Below the pieces are notes generated by a model. It worked only from the letters and a program-made list of their open reading frames with translations, was not told the origin of the DNA and made no database searches. The translations under genes were made by a program, and so were the position numbers. A stretch of 64,000 nucleotides of DNA from an uncultured Ruegeria sp. GTDB taxonomy: Bacteria; Pseudomonadota; Alphaproteobacteria; Rhodobacterales; Rhodobacteraceae. This document shows positions 1 through 9,700 of this stretch, in pieces; the stretch's first letter is position 1, and every line of letters starts with the position of its first letter. Location of the stretch: the NCBI RefSeq assembly GCF_947500045.1, contig NZ_CANMQQ010000001.1:558001-622000 (forward strand). Direction: 5' to 3'.

Positions 1-120
1 CTCAGACACTTTGCGCCAGAATTTCGAATGGTAGGGATCCAGTCGAAATGGTTCGCCGTTGAGGTTACCCTCATAGTACCCGCGGGCGCGGTAGAACATT
101 TTGCGCGCCTGTGTCAGCAT
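1..120 (-). CDS. Partial CDS, N-terminal 40 residues of an unidentified protein
   Basis: Forty codons are open from an ATG at position 120 down to the window edge. A strong GGAGGT Shine-Dalgarno lies about five bases upstream, which supports a real gene. The visible N-terminus is rich in basic and aromatic residues (it begins MLTQARKMFYRARGYYEGN) and has no signal peptide. The gene is divergent from sodB, and the 101 bp between them must hold both promoters. The C-terminus is missing, so I do not assign a function. Confidence 0.6.
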   Translation of the reverse strand, partial: MLTQARKMFYRARGYYEGNLNGEPFRLDPYHSKFWRKVSE

Positions 121-221
121 CGCGGACCTCCGGGTTTTTATGTCGCGGGCCTTGACCTGCGGCGGCTGTCAAAGCATTTAACCTGTGGAACCGCAACATT
201 CATTTTCAACAGGGGGCCGAC

Positions 222-821
222 ATGGCTTTTGAACTTCCTGATCTTCCTTATGCACATGACGCGCTGGCAGCCAAGGGTATGTCGGCTGAAACGCTGGAAT
301 ATCACCATGACCTGCACCACAAGGCCTATGTCGACAACGGCAACAAGCTGATCGCCGGCACCGAGTGGGACGGCAAATCGCTGGAAGAGATCATCGTTGG
401 CACTTATGACGCAAACGCGGTGGCGCAAAACGGCATCTTCAACAACATCAGTCAGCTGTGGAATCACAACCAGTTCTGGGAGATGATGGGGCCCGGTGGC
501 AATGCCATGCCCGGCGAGCTGGAGAAGGCTCTGACCGAAAGCTTCGGTTCGGTTGACGAGTTCAAGTCTCAGTTTAGCGCTGCCGGTGCCGGTCAGTTCG
601 GCTCGGGCTGGGCGTGGTTGGTCAAAAACGCAGATGGCTCGCTGGCAGTCACCAAAACCGAGAACGGCGTGAATCCGCTGTGCTTTGGCCAAACCGCGTT
701 GCTGGGTTGCGACGTGTGGGAGCACTCCTACTACATCGATTTCCGCAACAAGCGCCCGGTTTATCTGTCGAACTTCCTCGACAATCTGGTGAACTGGGAA
801 AACGTCGCATCGCGGATGTAG
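222..821 (+). CDS. sodB: Superoxide dismutase, iron type
   Basis: Converts superoxide to oxygen and hydrogen peroxide in the cytoplasm. The 199-residue length is normal for the Fe/Mn SOD family. The four metal ligands are visible: His28 (EYHH), His82 (LWNHNQFW), Asp164 and His168 (DVWEHSYY). Gln78, three residues before Asn81 in QLWNH, is at the place where iron enzymes keep their active-site glutamine, so I favour the Fe form, but cambialistic activity is possible. The start is preceded by an AGGGGG-type ribosome binding site. There is no signal peptide. The gene appears monocistronic, with a terminator hairpin 30 bases downstream. Confidence 0.95.
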   Translation: MAFELPDLPYAHDALAAKGMSAETLEYHHDLHHKAYVDNGNKLIAGTEWDGKSLEEIIVGTYDANAVAQNGIFNNISQLWNHNQFWEMMGPGGNAMPGELEKALTESFGSVDEFKSQFSAAGAGQFGSGWAWLVKNADGSLAVTKTENGVNPLCFGQTALLGCDVWEHSYYIDFRNKRPVYLSNFLDNLVNWENVASRM

Positions 822-849
822 TCCTCTGATCGCTAAGATACTTCTGAAA

Positions 850-884
850 GGCCTGCTGGTGTATAAGCGAGCAGGTCTTTTTTT
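850..884 (+). terminator. Rho-independent terminator after sodB
   Basis: An 8-bp stem (GGCCTGCT at 850-857 with AGCAGGTC at 870-877, one G-U pair) is followed by a run of seven T. It ends the sodB transcript. Confidence 0.85.
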
Positions 885-1024
885 GTATTTAGATGTATAC
901 CAAATTGGACAATGCCGCGATTAGCTATTTGGTTCCGATGACCGTTTAGAGCCCAAGGCGGCGGTTTGACTAAACGATTGCGATATCCCAAGTTCTAGTC
1001 AGTTCAATACAAGAGGAAGTGGCA

Positions 1025-1468
1025 TTGTCGGACAGGAAATCAGATCAATTGAATAAGAAGATTGATGGTTTCGCCGAGAAGTACAAGCTATGGCTCGTTT
1101 TCCCACTAGTGGTTTGCGGCCTGTTAGCATTGAAGAACTTGTATGTTGGGTTTGGTTTCCTTTTGTTCTTCATATCTGTTTGGCTTTTTATTTGGGTAAT
1201 TGAAAAAGTACTGAGTGCCTTTAGTAGGTTGCTACCAAAATCGCTAACTCAAGACCAACACAAAGCAATTGGTGAAGCAGGTGCCGCAACACTATTTTTG
1301 GGCGGGTTTACTGCCATCGGGATCATTCTGCGCAATGACAACTTTGTATCAGATTGGTTGAAGGAAAAGATGCCGGGCGAGATGGGTCTGGGATTCATTG
1401 ATCCAACATTCGCAGCAGTCGTTCTTCTTTGTATTTGGGCTTACACAGGTTACCGCTTCATCCGCTGA
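1025..1468 (+). CDS. Hypothetical multi-pass membrane protein, AT-richer than neighbours
   Basis: I do not recognise this 147-residue protein. Residues about 25-65 form two closely spaced hydrophobic segments, another lies near residues 85-105, and a last one near the C-terminus (AAVVLLCIWAYTGY), so three to four membrane helices are likely. A GAGGAA ribosome binding site (1013-1018) is six bases from the TTG at 1025 but touches the in-frame GTG at 1019, so TTG is the better start. Codon and base use is visibly more AT-rich (many TTT, ATT, AAA codons) than sodB or the following genes, which suggests recent acquisition. It lies alone between two housekeeping genes with about 200 bp upstream and 335 bp downstream of non-coding DNA. 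Confidence 0.6.
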   Translation: MSDRKSDQLNKKIDGFAEKYKLWLVFPLVVCGLLALKNLYVGFGFLLFFISVWLFIWVIEKVLSAFSRLLPKSLTQDQHKAIGEAGAATLFLGGFTAIGIILRNDNFVSDWLKEKMPGEMGLGFIDPTFAAVVLLCIWAYTGYRFIR

Positions 1469-1803
1469 ATTCAAATTTTCTAGGTCTGCTTTGTCCAGCA
1501 CAGCAGATATTTGTCGACCTCCAACATGGCGTAAGACATGCTGATTGACCTGATCAATGTCACACCAATTTGCGCCGCCGATTTGTTGCTCGATGCCGCA
1601 GGTAGAAACCCGCCCATTAATCCGAATTAATCTGATCCGCTGTTGTATCACCCCCTTCAATACCTAGCTGTATTATGCGGAAGGAGAGAGCCGCCAACCA
1701 ATCAAAAAAAACGCTCAGTGTGCGAATTCATCGATTGCGCGCGCGTTCGAAGCTGTGGCCGAGGGACTGTGGAAGCCAAATCAAATTTTGCAGGAGAGCA
1801 TCA
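1469..1803. other. 335-bp gap with no confident gene
   Basis: No start/ribosome-binding-site combination or recognisable domain is visible. A minus-strand reading frame spans 1349-1660 but its 3' third overlaps the upstream gene antisense. The AT-rich stretch around 1620-1680 probably carries the promoter of the following host-attachment gene, though I see no strong -35/-10 pair. With the AT-rich upstream gene it may be the scar of an insertion. Confidence 0.4.
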
Positions 1804-2256
1804 ATGGCTACGCTTGAACAGGGAACATGGGTCATCATTGCCGACGGGGAAAAAGCACTGGTGATGGAGAACATTACTGACGCGCAAGATCCCAATTTGG
1901 TCATCGTGTCGGTCGAAGAACAGAACACCATACCGGCAAAGCCGACCGACCGGGCAGGGCGACGGCCCGATACGGGGCCGAACCAGAAATCAGCAGTTGA
2001 AGAAGAGAGTTGGAGAACCCACGCCAAATCTCTGTTCGTTCAGGATGTGGCTAACTTGTTGAACCGCAAGGGGTTGAAAGGCGCCTATAAACGCTTGGTG
2101 TTGGTGGCCAGTCCTCAAGTTCTGGGCCTTTTGCGTCGCAGATTGCACAGCGAAGTGCTGGCAAAGGTGGTGGCCGAGGTTGATAAAACTCTTACCAACC
2201 ATCCATTGCACAAAGTTGAACGAATACTCTGTGCCCGGTTCGCAAAACCCGCCTGA
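1804..2256 (+). CDS. Host attachment family protein
   Basis: A 150-residue cytoplasmic protein resembling the 'protein required for attachment to host cells' family (Host_attach domain), known from Agrobacterium-type bacteria; its biochemical role is unclear. The family hallmarks I see are the N-terminal WVIIADGEKA strand, a central SFxxD/FxQDVA-like helix (LFVQDVANLL) and the LVLVASPQVLGLLR segment followed by a conserved DKTLTNHP motif. The start at 1804 has an AGGAG site seven bases upstream; longer in-frame extensions lack family similarity. It converges on the LOG gene, with a terminator between. Confidence 0.8.
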   Translation: MATLEQGTWVIIADGEKALVMENITDAQDPNLVIVSVEEQNTIPAKPTDRAGRRPDTGPNQKSAVEEESWRTHAKSLFVQDVANLLNRKGLKGAYKRLVLVASPQVLGLLRRRLHSEVLAKVVAEVDKTLTNHPLHKVERILCARFAKPA

Positions 2257-2271
2257 ATGAGTGACGAGACT

Positions 2272-2300
2272 CGGGCGGTTTACACCGCCCGGTTGTCTGC
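2272..2300 (+). terminator. Terminator between convergent genes
   Basis: A perfect 8-bp stem, CGGGCGGT (2272-2279) and ACCGCCCG (2284-2291), with loop TTAC, followed by a T-rich segment on the plus strand. It lies between the host-attachment gene and the LOG gene. Confidence 0.7.
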
Positions 2301-2303
2301 TTT

Positions 2304-2855
2304 TCAGTTCAGCAACCGGCGCAGCGCAGATATCGCTGCGTCCGGTTTATCGACCCAGGTGATGAATTCAGCCAGTGAACTATCGGCAAAGCCTTGGCCT
2401 ATAAGTTGATCCAGCAACGCATGCAGTGTGTCCCAATAGCCATCTACGTTCATGACCAAAATGGGCTTGTCATGCAGTCCCAACTGCCGCCAGGTCAGGG
2501 CCTCGAACAACTCGTCCAATGATCCGGGACCACCGGGCAGCACAACAACCGCATCGGCGTTCATGATCATGACTTTCTTGCGCTCGTGCATCGTCTCGGT
2601 CACGACAAAACGGGTCAGATCGGTCTTGCCGACCTCACGTTGCAGCAGGTGGACGGGGATCACCCCGAACGTGTCACCACCAGATGCTTGCGCCGCGCGC
2701 GCAACCTCGCCCATTAACCCCACATCTCCGGCTCCATAAACCAGCCGCCAGCCTTCTTGGGCCAGCAGGGTTCCGAACTGGCTGGCTGCCTGAGAATAGG
2801 CCGGATTAACACCATTGCGTGACCCGCAATACACACAGACGGATTTCTGGGACAT
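2304..2855 (-). CDS. LOG family protein (TIGR00730 Rossmann fold)
   Basis: A 183-residue cytoplasmic enzyme of the LOG family, whose characterised members release free base from nucleoside 5'-monophosphates (cytokinin riboside monophosphate phosphoribohydrolase). The N-terminal CVYCGSR segment, the HERKKVM motif (about residues 91-97) and the nucleotide-binding PGGPGSLDE motif (about 105-113, in place of the usual PGGxGTxxE) are all present. The open frame continues far upstream antisense to the LysM gene, but family similarity begins at the ATG at 2855. The bacterial substrate is not settled; AMP or cytokinin phosphates are possible. Confidence 0.88.
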   Translation of the reverse strand: MSQKSVCVYCGSRNGVNPAYSQAASQFGTLLAQEGWRLVYGAGDVGLMGEVARAAQASGGDTFGVIPVHLLQREVGKTDLTRFVVTETMHERKKVMIMNADAVVVLPGGPGSLDELFEALTWRQLGLHDKPILVMNVDGYWDTLHALLDQLIGQGFADSSLAEFITWVDKPDAAISALRRLLN

Positions 2856-2981
2856 AGGTTGGGCTCTCTGCTCTTGTGTTAGGGGTTTTGACCCCTGATA
2901 GCGGGATTGATAGGTTGGCTCAACCGTCCGCAGGAATGCGTGCCCGACAGGGCATTTACCGGGCGGAGTGAAAGGAACAGA

Positions 2982-4334
2982 ATGAACGCCAAATCGGGAA
3001 GCGGAGGCTCTGGTACCTTCATATGGGGTCTGGTCGCCGGGATCGTTGTCGTGATCGGAGCAGCGGGATTGTATCTGTTGGGCGTTTTCGGCGGGCCAGA
3101 GGAACAGACCGCGCCGGATGTCGCGGAAGCAACCGAGCCCGCTGCAGAGACTGTAGCACAAGATGCGGTTGTTGAAGATCAACCTGAACCGCAGACCTCG
3201 GAAGCCCCGGAAGTAGCAGCTGAGGACGCCCCAGCCGAGATCACCGAAGAGGCACCTGCCAGCGACGAAACAAAAACCGCGACAGTGGTGGCCCCAGTGC
3301 TGGACCAGATATTTGTTGAACCCGATGGAAATGCGGTTCTGTCCGGCAGTGGTGAGCCGGGCTCTGAAATCAGTGTTCTGCTCGATGGAGAGGCTGTCCA
3401 CCGCTTCACCGTCGACGATAGCGGCCAGTTTGCCGAATTCGTCTCGATCCCGTTTGCTGATGATTCCCGCGGGCTGGTGCTGGAAGCCGCAACAGGTGAA
3501 AAGGCTGCCAGATCGGATGACTACCTGATTGCAGCACTGCCTGCGCCTGTTGCAGCCGAGGATGTAACCGAGGAACCTTCTGTGCCAGTTGACGAGGCCG
3601 AGACCGAAGTTGCAGACGCAGAAACAGCACCTGTAGTTGCAGCCGAAACACCAGCGCCAGCAGGCACTGAAACCCAGAGCGCCGAAACAATTACGACTGA
3701 CGTACAGGTGGCCGAACAGGCGGATCCAACATCCGAACCGGAGGCGCCGCAAACTGAAGGCAGTGATGCCACGGATCAGCAAATCGCTATCCTGCGGTCG
3801 GGCGAAGAAGGCGTCGAACTTGTTCAGACACCGACTGCGCGGGAAACACCGCCCGATCAGATTGCTCTGGATACAATCGGGTATTCTGACTCAGGTGATG
3901 TGGAACTGACCGGGCGGGTGCAAGACGGATCAGCTGTTCGTCTGTATCTGGACAATCAGCTTGTAGCTGACCTTGAGCCAGACGAGGATGGGCAGTGGCG
4001 CGGTGAGGTCGAGGGCATTGATCCGGGCGTATATACGTTGCGTGTGGATGAGGTTTCGTCCGATGGAACCGTTGTCAGCCGGCTTGAGACGCCGTTCAAA
4101 CGCGAACCGGTCGAAACACTACTTGCAGCCGAAGGTGCCGAAACAGAAGACGCCTCAGCCGAAACCCCGGCCATCCGGTCAGTCACGGTGCAAAAGGGTG
4201 ATACGCTTTGGGCGATTTCACGAGATCGGTTCGGGGACGGTGTGCTGTATGTCAAACTGTTCGAAGCCAATAAGGATTCCATTCGTGACCCTGACCTGAT
4301 CTATCCGGGTCAGATTTTCACTATTCCTGAATGA
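2982..4334 (+). CDS. LysM domain protein with Ig-like repeats and an acidic linker
   Basis: A 450-residue envelope protein. Residues 12-38 form a single N-terminal membrane helix. There follows a long Glu/Pro/Ala-rich low-complexity region (about 45-115), a beta-sandwich-like domain (about 118-195, DGNAVLSGSGEPGSEISVLLDG), another acidic linker, a second similar domain (about 305-380, GDVELTGRVQDGSAVRLYLDN) and a C-terminal LysM peptidoglycan-binding module (about 398-448, beginning VTVQKGDTLWAISRDRFGDG). It is probably anchored in the inner membrane and reaches the cell wall. The ATG at 2982 was chosen because the membrane helix begins there; an upstream in-frame extension has none of this. 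It is divergent from the LOG gene and 59 bp upstream of the ABC exporter. Confidence 0.85.
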   Translation: MNAKSGSGGSGTFIWGLVAGIVVVIGAAGLYLLGVFGGPEEQTAPDVAEATEPAAETVAQDAVVEDQPEPQTSEAPEVAAEDAPAEITEEAPASDETKTATVVAPVLDQIFVEPDGNAVLSGSGEPGSEISVLLDGEAVHRFTVDDSGQFAEFVSIPFADDSRGLVLEAATGEKAARSDDYLIAALPAPVAAEDVTEEPSVPVDEAETEVADAETAPVVAAETPAPAGTETQSAETITTDVQVAEQADPTSEPEAPQTEGSDATDQQIAILRSGEEGVELVQTPTARETPPDQIALDTIGYSDSGDVELTGRVQDGSAVRLYLDNQLVADLEPDEDGQWRGEVEGIDPGVYTLRVDEVSSDGTVVSRLETPFKREPVETLLAAEGAETEDASAETPAIRSVTVQKGDTLWAISRDRFGDGVLYVKLFEANKDSIRDPDLIYPGQIFTIPE

Positions 4335-4393
4335 ACACGAGCACTGGCCCGACCGGGGCCGGGGCCATTCTCTGACCGCAGTTAAGGTACGTG

Positions 4394-6205
4394 ATGAGAC
4401 GACCATCCACGATTCAATCCGACCCGGGCGAGCACCGTTCAGGCTGGCGCACCATCCGCAAAGTGGCGCCCTATCTTTGGCCCGAAGACGAACCATGGGT
4501 TAAACGCCGGGTCCTTTGGGCGATGGCGATGCTGATTTTGGCCAAGCTGATCGCGGTGTACACGCCGATCCTGTATAAGGGCGCAGTAGATGGTTTGGCG
4601 GGCGAGGGCGTGCCCCCGCTCGCGCTGGGCGCGATTGGTTTGACGGTTGCCTACGGCGTGGCCCGTATGATGACAGTTGGGTTTCAGCAATTGCGCGATG
4701 CGTTATTTGCGCCTGTGGGTCAGCGCGCATTACGCGCGCTCGCGCTTGAGACGTTCCAGCACATTCACCAACTTTCGATGCGCTATCACGTGACGCGGCG
4801 CACGGGCGGCCTGAGCCGGATTATCGAACGGGGTGTGAAGGGCGTTGAGTTCCTGTTGCGCTTTCTGCTGTTTTCGATCGGACCTCTGATCTTAGAGCTT
4901 TTGCTGGTTTCCATCATCCTGCTATGGCTGTTCGACGTCTGGTATCTGGTCGTCGTTGCGGTGACGATCGCGCTTTATATCTGGTTCACATTCGCGGTGA
5001 CCGAATGGCGCGTAAAGCTACGGCGCGAGATGAATGATCAGGATACGGAAGCCAATCAGCGCGCCATCGACAGCCTGCTGAACTTTGAAACGGTCAAGTA
5101 TTTTAACGCCGAGATGCGCGAAGCTGAACGCTATGATGTTTCGATGAAAGGATACGCCACTGCGGCTCTCAAGACGGCCTATTCGCTGGCGTTCCTGAAT
5201 TTTGGTCAGTCTATGCTGATCACGTGCGGCCTGATCGGTGTGATGGTTCTGGCCGCAATGGGGGTGCAAAATGGTTCTTTGACGGTTGGCGACTTTGTGA
5301 TGGTCAACGCCTATATGATCCAGATTACGGTTCCATTAAACTTCCTTGGTACGGTGTACCGCGAGATCCGGCAGTCGTTGGTGGACATGGGCCAGATGTT
5401 TGATTTGCTGGAACAACCTGGGGAAGTGACTGATATGCCTTGTGCGCCGAACCTCAAAGTAAATGGCGGCGAGGTCACACTTGAGAATGTTCATTTCGGA
5501 TATGATGCAGATCGTGAAATCCTCAAAGGTGTATCTCTGACCGTGCCAGCGGGCAAGACTGTGGCAATTGTCGGGGCGACGGGTTCAGGTAAATCGACCA
5601 TCGGGCGGCTGCTGTTCAGGTTTTATGACGTCACAGGTGGGGCGCTGAAGATAGATGGGCAAGATGTGCGCGATGTCAGCCAATCCAGCCTGCACGCCTC
5701 AATCGGCGTTGTCCCGCAGGATACGGTCCTGTTCAATGATACGATCCGATACAACATCGCCTATGGGCGAGAAGGTGCAACTCAGGAAGATGTCGAATCC
5801 GCCGCCAAAGCCGCCCAGATTCACGATTTCATCGTCAGCCTGCCCGAAGGGTATGACACCAAGGTTGGTGAGCGTGGCCTGAAATTGTCGGGTGGCGAGA
5901 AACAGCGCGTTGGTATTGCCCGCACGCTGCTCAAGAACCCGCCAATCCTGTTGTTGGATGAGGCAACTTCGGCGCTGGATACGGATACCGAGAAAGACAT
6001 CAAGGATGCTCTGGCACGCGCAGGAGAGGGCCGGACTGTTCTGACGATCGCGCATCGTCTTAGCACAATTGCCGAATCCGACCGAATAGTGGTGCTGGAA
6101 AAAGGCGAGATATTGGAACAAGGTACTCATGACGATCTGCTGCAGCGTGAAGGGCGCTATGCCCGGTTGTGGAGCCGCCAGCAGTCGGAAGAGAACGTCG
6201 CTTGA
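4394..6205 (+). CDS. Atm1/HMT1-type ABC exporter, fused permease-ATPase
   Basis: A 603-residue half-transporter resembling Atm1 of mitochondria and alphaproteobacteria, which exports glutathione-linked sulfur or metal compounds across the inner membrane. The membrane domain covers about residues 35-330 with six helices; the nucleotide-binding domain has Walker A GATGSGKST, signature LSGGEKQR, and Walker B ILLLDEATSALD. The sequence YFNAEMREAERYD in the cytoplasmic loop is typical of the Atm1 branch. GTG at 4391 directly precedes the ATG at 4394; an AAGG site is better spaced for the ATG. It probably forms a homodimer. The precise substrate is inference. Confidence 0.88.
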   Translation: MRRPSTIQSDPGEHRSGWRTIRKVAPYLWPEDEPWVKRRVLWAMAMLILAKLIAVYTPILYKGAVDGLAGEGVPPLALGAIGLTVAYGVARMMTVGFQQLRDALFAPVGQRALRALALETFQHIHQLSMRYHVTRRTGGLSRIIERGVKGVEFLLRFLLFSIGPLILELLLVSIILLWLFDVWYLVVVAVTIALYIWFTFAVTEWRVKLRREMNDQDTEANQRAIDSLLNFETVKYFNAEMREAERYDVSMKGYATAALKTAYSLAFLNFGQSMLITCGLIGVMVLAAMGVQNGSLTVGDFVMVNAYMIQITVPLNFLGTVYREIRQSLVDMGQMFDLLEQPGEVTDMPCAPNLKVNGGEVTLENVHFGYDADREILKGVSLTVPAGKTVAIVGATGSGKSTIGRLLFRFYDVTGGALKIDGQDVRDVSQSSLHASIGVVPQDTVLFNDTIRYNIAYGREGATQEDVESAAKAAQIHDFIVSLPEGYDTKVGERGLKLSGGEKQRVGIARTLLKNPPILLLDEATSALDTDTEKDIKDALARAGEGRTVLTIAHRLSTIAESDRIVVLEKGEILEQGTHDDLLQREGRYARLWSRQQSEENVA

Positions 6206-6307
6206 TCTTCTTGCTGTGAGGCCACGCCATTTTGCAAGTTATCGGGTCAGGATCAGGCAAGACCAAATCAAGCCAGGGCTGACGTCCTGAAGAGGGAGAC
6301 GTAGAGA

Positions 6308-6721
6308 ATGAAACTAGCCATTTCGCACATTACCATGGTGCCGGCCTTCATCGCTGGACTGGCGTTCGCCTCAACGGCTTTCGCAGACCCGATCGAGGGT
6401 GTGTGGAAAACGCAGCCGGACCGCAAGAATTTGATCTCGCATATCCAAATATCCGAGTGCAAAGGCAAGTTCTGCGGTAAAATCCTGTCGGCCTATGATA
6501 GTTCCGGTAAAGAGGTGAAAACCCCCAATATCGGAAAGCAGCTTTTCTGGGATGTGGCAAGCAAAGGCGAAGGGAAATATGGTGGCGGGGATTTTTGGGT
6601 CCCATTGATCGATGTGGATGTCGATCCGCAGATCACGCTTTCAGGCAATACCCTAACGGTAAAAGGATGCGAACACCTTGTGTGTGGGCACCAGACTTGG
6701 ACGCGCCTGTCCGGCAACTAA
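6308..6721 (+). CDS. DUF2147 secreted protein
   Basis: A 137-residue protein with a cleavable signal peptide (cleavage near residue 26, after ASTAFA). The mature part starts DPIEGVWKT and carries the pattern of DUF2147 proteins: a GxW strand, ISECKGKFCGKI, and a C-terminal GCxxxxCxxQTWTR motif. Two pairs of cysteines suggest periplasmic disulfides. DUF2147 proteins are small beta-barrel-like proteins of unknown role. A GGGAG ribosome binding site precedes the start. Confidence 0.85.
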   Translation: MKLAISHITMVPAFIAGLAFASTAFADPIEGVWKTQPDRKNLISHIQISECKGKFCGKILSAYDSSGKEVKTPNIGKQLFWDVASKGEGKYGGGDFWVPLIDVDVDPQITLSGNTLTVKGCEHLVCGHQTWTRLSGN

Positions 6722-6747
6722 GTTCGAATTCGCAGAAACCAATAAGT

Positions 6748-6781
6748 AAAATGGCGAGCTCTTGGAGCTCGCCATTTTGTT
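6748..6781. terminator. Bidirectional terminator
   Basis: A perfect 14-bp inverted repeat (arms 6748-6761 and 6765-6778, three-base loop) whose ends are AAAA and TTTT, so it can terminate both the DUF2147 gene and the convergent RND operon. Confidence 0.9.
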
Positions 6782-9700
6782 TATTCCGCGGCTTTCAGTG
6801 GAGATGTAGGCGGGTGACCCGGTTCGGCGTCCGGCTTGGCGTCTGATGCGCTGCCCTCGTTCCAAACAATCTCGGTCGCCTGCATTTTCTTCGCACTTTG
6901 GCCGATGGCCATATCCTGAGCGATCTGGCTGGATCGGCCTGCCGTCGCGCGCGCCAGTGCCTTACCCAGCCAAACGGCGTAAGTTGTGACCCACACCCGC
7001 AGCGCCAGGAACGATGGGGTTACGATCAGCGTCAGTACTGTGGCGGTACCAAGGCCAAAGACTACGGCGGTTGCCAGCTGCTTCCACCAAAGCGCGGTTG
7101 GGCTGTCGATTGAATAGCCACCGCCGATGAAATCCAGCGACAGGCCGAACATCATCGGGGTCAAGCCGGCCATAGTCGTGAGCGTGGTCAATAGAACCGG
7201 ACGGATACGCGCCTCGGCCGTGCGAACGATGGCATCAATACGCGACATGTAACCACTGTATTCCTGATAGGTGTCGATCAACACGATATTGTTGTTCACC
7301 ACGATCCCCGCCAGCGCAACGATCCCGGTCCCGGTCATGATGATCGAGAACGGTTGTTGCATTACCATCATTCCCAGCAACACACCCGTTGTGGACAGGA
7401 CGACGGCCAGCAAAACCAGCACAGAGTTGTAGAACGAGTTGAACTGCGCCAGCAGGATCACGAACATCAGGCCCAAGGCAGCCAGAAATGCGCTGGACAG
7501 GAACGCCTGACTTTCTGCCTGATCTTCCTGATCACCGGTCCATTCCCATGCAATGGTGCGCGCGAATGGGTCGGTTTCCAGCCATTCGGTCAACACTGCG
7601 ATCCGTTCGTTAGGATTGATCAGCGCAAAACGGGCGTCGCCGCTATCGATTGCTGAACGCAGTTCGCCCACGTTCTCGGCGCCCGTCAGTTGCACAAGCT
7701 CGAATTCGGTCCCATCCGCATTGGAGATCGTGGTCCCGGCTGCAGTTTCACCTTCAGCGATCGCACGAACGGTCGCCAGTCGCTGTTCGGCACCGTCCGG
7801 GCTGGTGGAGACAATCTTGCTGAGGCCCGGTTCGACATCCGCCTTTACATCGTAATACCGCTGTTGATCCACGCGGTTGATCTCGGCCAGTTTGGCCACG
7901 GGTTGGCGGGTGACGAAGTTCGACAGAGGGATCAACCCATCTGGTGTGCGGACTTTGAGCGTATCCAATGTCGACAAAACGCGATCCTGATCAGGAAGGC
8001 GTACACGGATTTCAACTTCTTCGTCGGTAGACTCCGGGCGCATCTCACCCAACAGGATGCCACGCGTCACAAGCTGCACCATTGCACCAACGGTGGCGAC
8101 ATCCGCGCCGAACCGGCCCGCCTTGGCCACGTCGACATCGATCTGCCAGTCGATGCCGGGCAGGGGCAGGGTGTCTTCGATCTTGATCAGACCGGGGGTA
8201 TTATCAAAGGCCTCGCGTGCCGTAAGCGTTGCGGCTGTCAAATCCTCCCAGCCTTCGCCCTTGATCCGTAGGTGAACGGGTTTGGCAGAGGCAGGACCTT
8301 GCTCGAGCGCCAAAATTTCAACCACAAATCCGGGGATCTTCGCCAATTCGGCGTTCAGTTCATCCAGTACGAAATCACCATCATATTCCGGGGCAACCAC
8401 GTGCCGGTCGAACAGACCCCAGGCAATGGGTTCCGACACGTTTGGCCGGTCTTCCCATGGAATGATCTCAAACTGAACGCGACCCACGGTATCCGCCGGG
8501 GCAGAGGCACCACCATTGTTTTGATCCAAGCCACCTTGACCCGCAAAAGCGAATACGTTGATCACCGCCGGATGGGCACTGATCACCCGCTCGGCCTCAA
8601 GAACCATTTCGTCCTTTTCTATCAGAGACAAGTTTCCTCGCGCCCGGACATAGGCAGTGGCCTGTTCCGGTTCGCTCTCGACAAAGAACTCCACCCCGCG
8701 AGCGTTCTGAGGGAAAAGGATGAACGCGATCCAGAAGACAAGCGCAAAGACGACCGCAATGGACACCACTGGCATGACCGGATTGCCGACCAGAAACTTG
8801 ATGACATAACCAAAGGGCGTGTGCTCTTTCGTGGTATGCACATGTTCATCCGGGGCGCGTTCGATCTTGGCAGCACTCAGCGTGACCGAGCCTGCGAAGG
8901 CGCCGAACATAAACATGAGCGCCCCGACGAGCGAGCCGCCGGGCAGAAGGTAATCGGGGTTCAGGATCTGCATCGCACCAAGGAAAATCAGGTACAGCGA
9001 CGGCGGCACCAGAAGCACCCGTAGCCACCATGGGGTCCGCACCCGCAGCCAGTTCGAGCTGCGTTCGAAGTTTCGACTCATCCGACCGGATACACCGCCC
9101 ATGACAGGCAGATAGATCAGTGCAACGATCAGCGAGGCCGACAAAACAAAGATCAGCGTGACCGGCAGCATCCCCATGAACTCGCCCGGAATGCCAGGCC
9201 AGAACAGCATTGGCAGGAACGCACAGAGTGTCGTTGCGGTCGATGAGACGATGGGCCAGAACATACGCTGCGCAGCTTCCACATAGGCGTGCATCGGGCC
9301 GACGCCCTCTTTGATGCGCTTATCGGCGAATTCGACCACAACGATTGCACCATCGACGAGCATACCCACCGCCAGGATTAATCCGAACATCACAATGTTC
9401 GAAATGCTGATCCCCATCACGGCAAGGAAGGCAAAGCACAGAAGGAACGAGGTTGGGATCGCAAAGCCCACCAACAATGCCGCCCGTGTCCCCAACGAAG
9501 CCAGGACCACGATCATCACCAGTGCAATCGCGGTCAGCACCGACCCTTCAAGCTGGCTGACCATGGAGCCCACAATACGGCTTTGATCGTTCGAAGTGCC
9601 AACATCGACCGCAGCCTGAAGCTCGGGCGGCCATTTGGTCTGCGCATCTGCCACGGTAGTTTTAACCAGCGCAACAGTATCGATCAGATTAAAGCCCTTA

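Noticed and set aside
1349-1660. Minus-strand frame of 103 codons next to the AT-rich gene
   Set aside because: It overlaps the upstream gene antisense, has no recognisable domain and no clear ribosome binding site; it could be a remnant but I cannot support it.
2856-3782. Long in-frame extension upstream of the LOG gene
   Set aside because: It is antisense to the LysM gene, with biased Cys/Arg/Phe composition typical of shadow frames; LOG similarity starts at 2855.
4335-4390. GC-rich GGCC repeats between the LysM gene and the ABC exporter
   Set aside because: Several partial pairings are possible but none is a clear hairpin with a T-run.
8272-9024. 250-codon plus-strand frame opposite the RND permease
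   Set aside because: Shadow frame with no recognisable motif.
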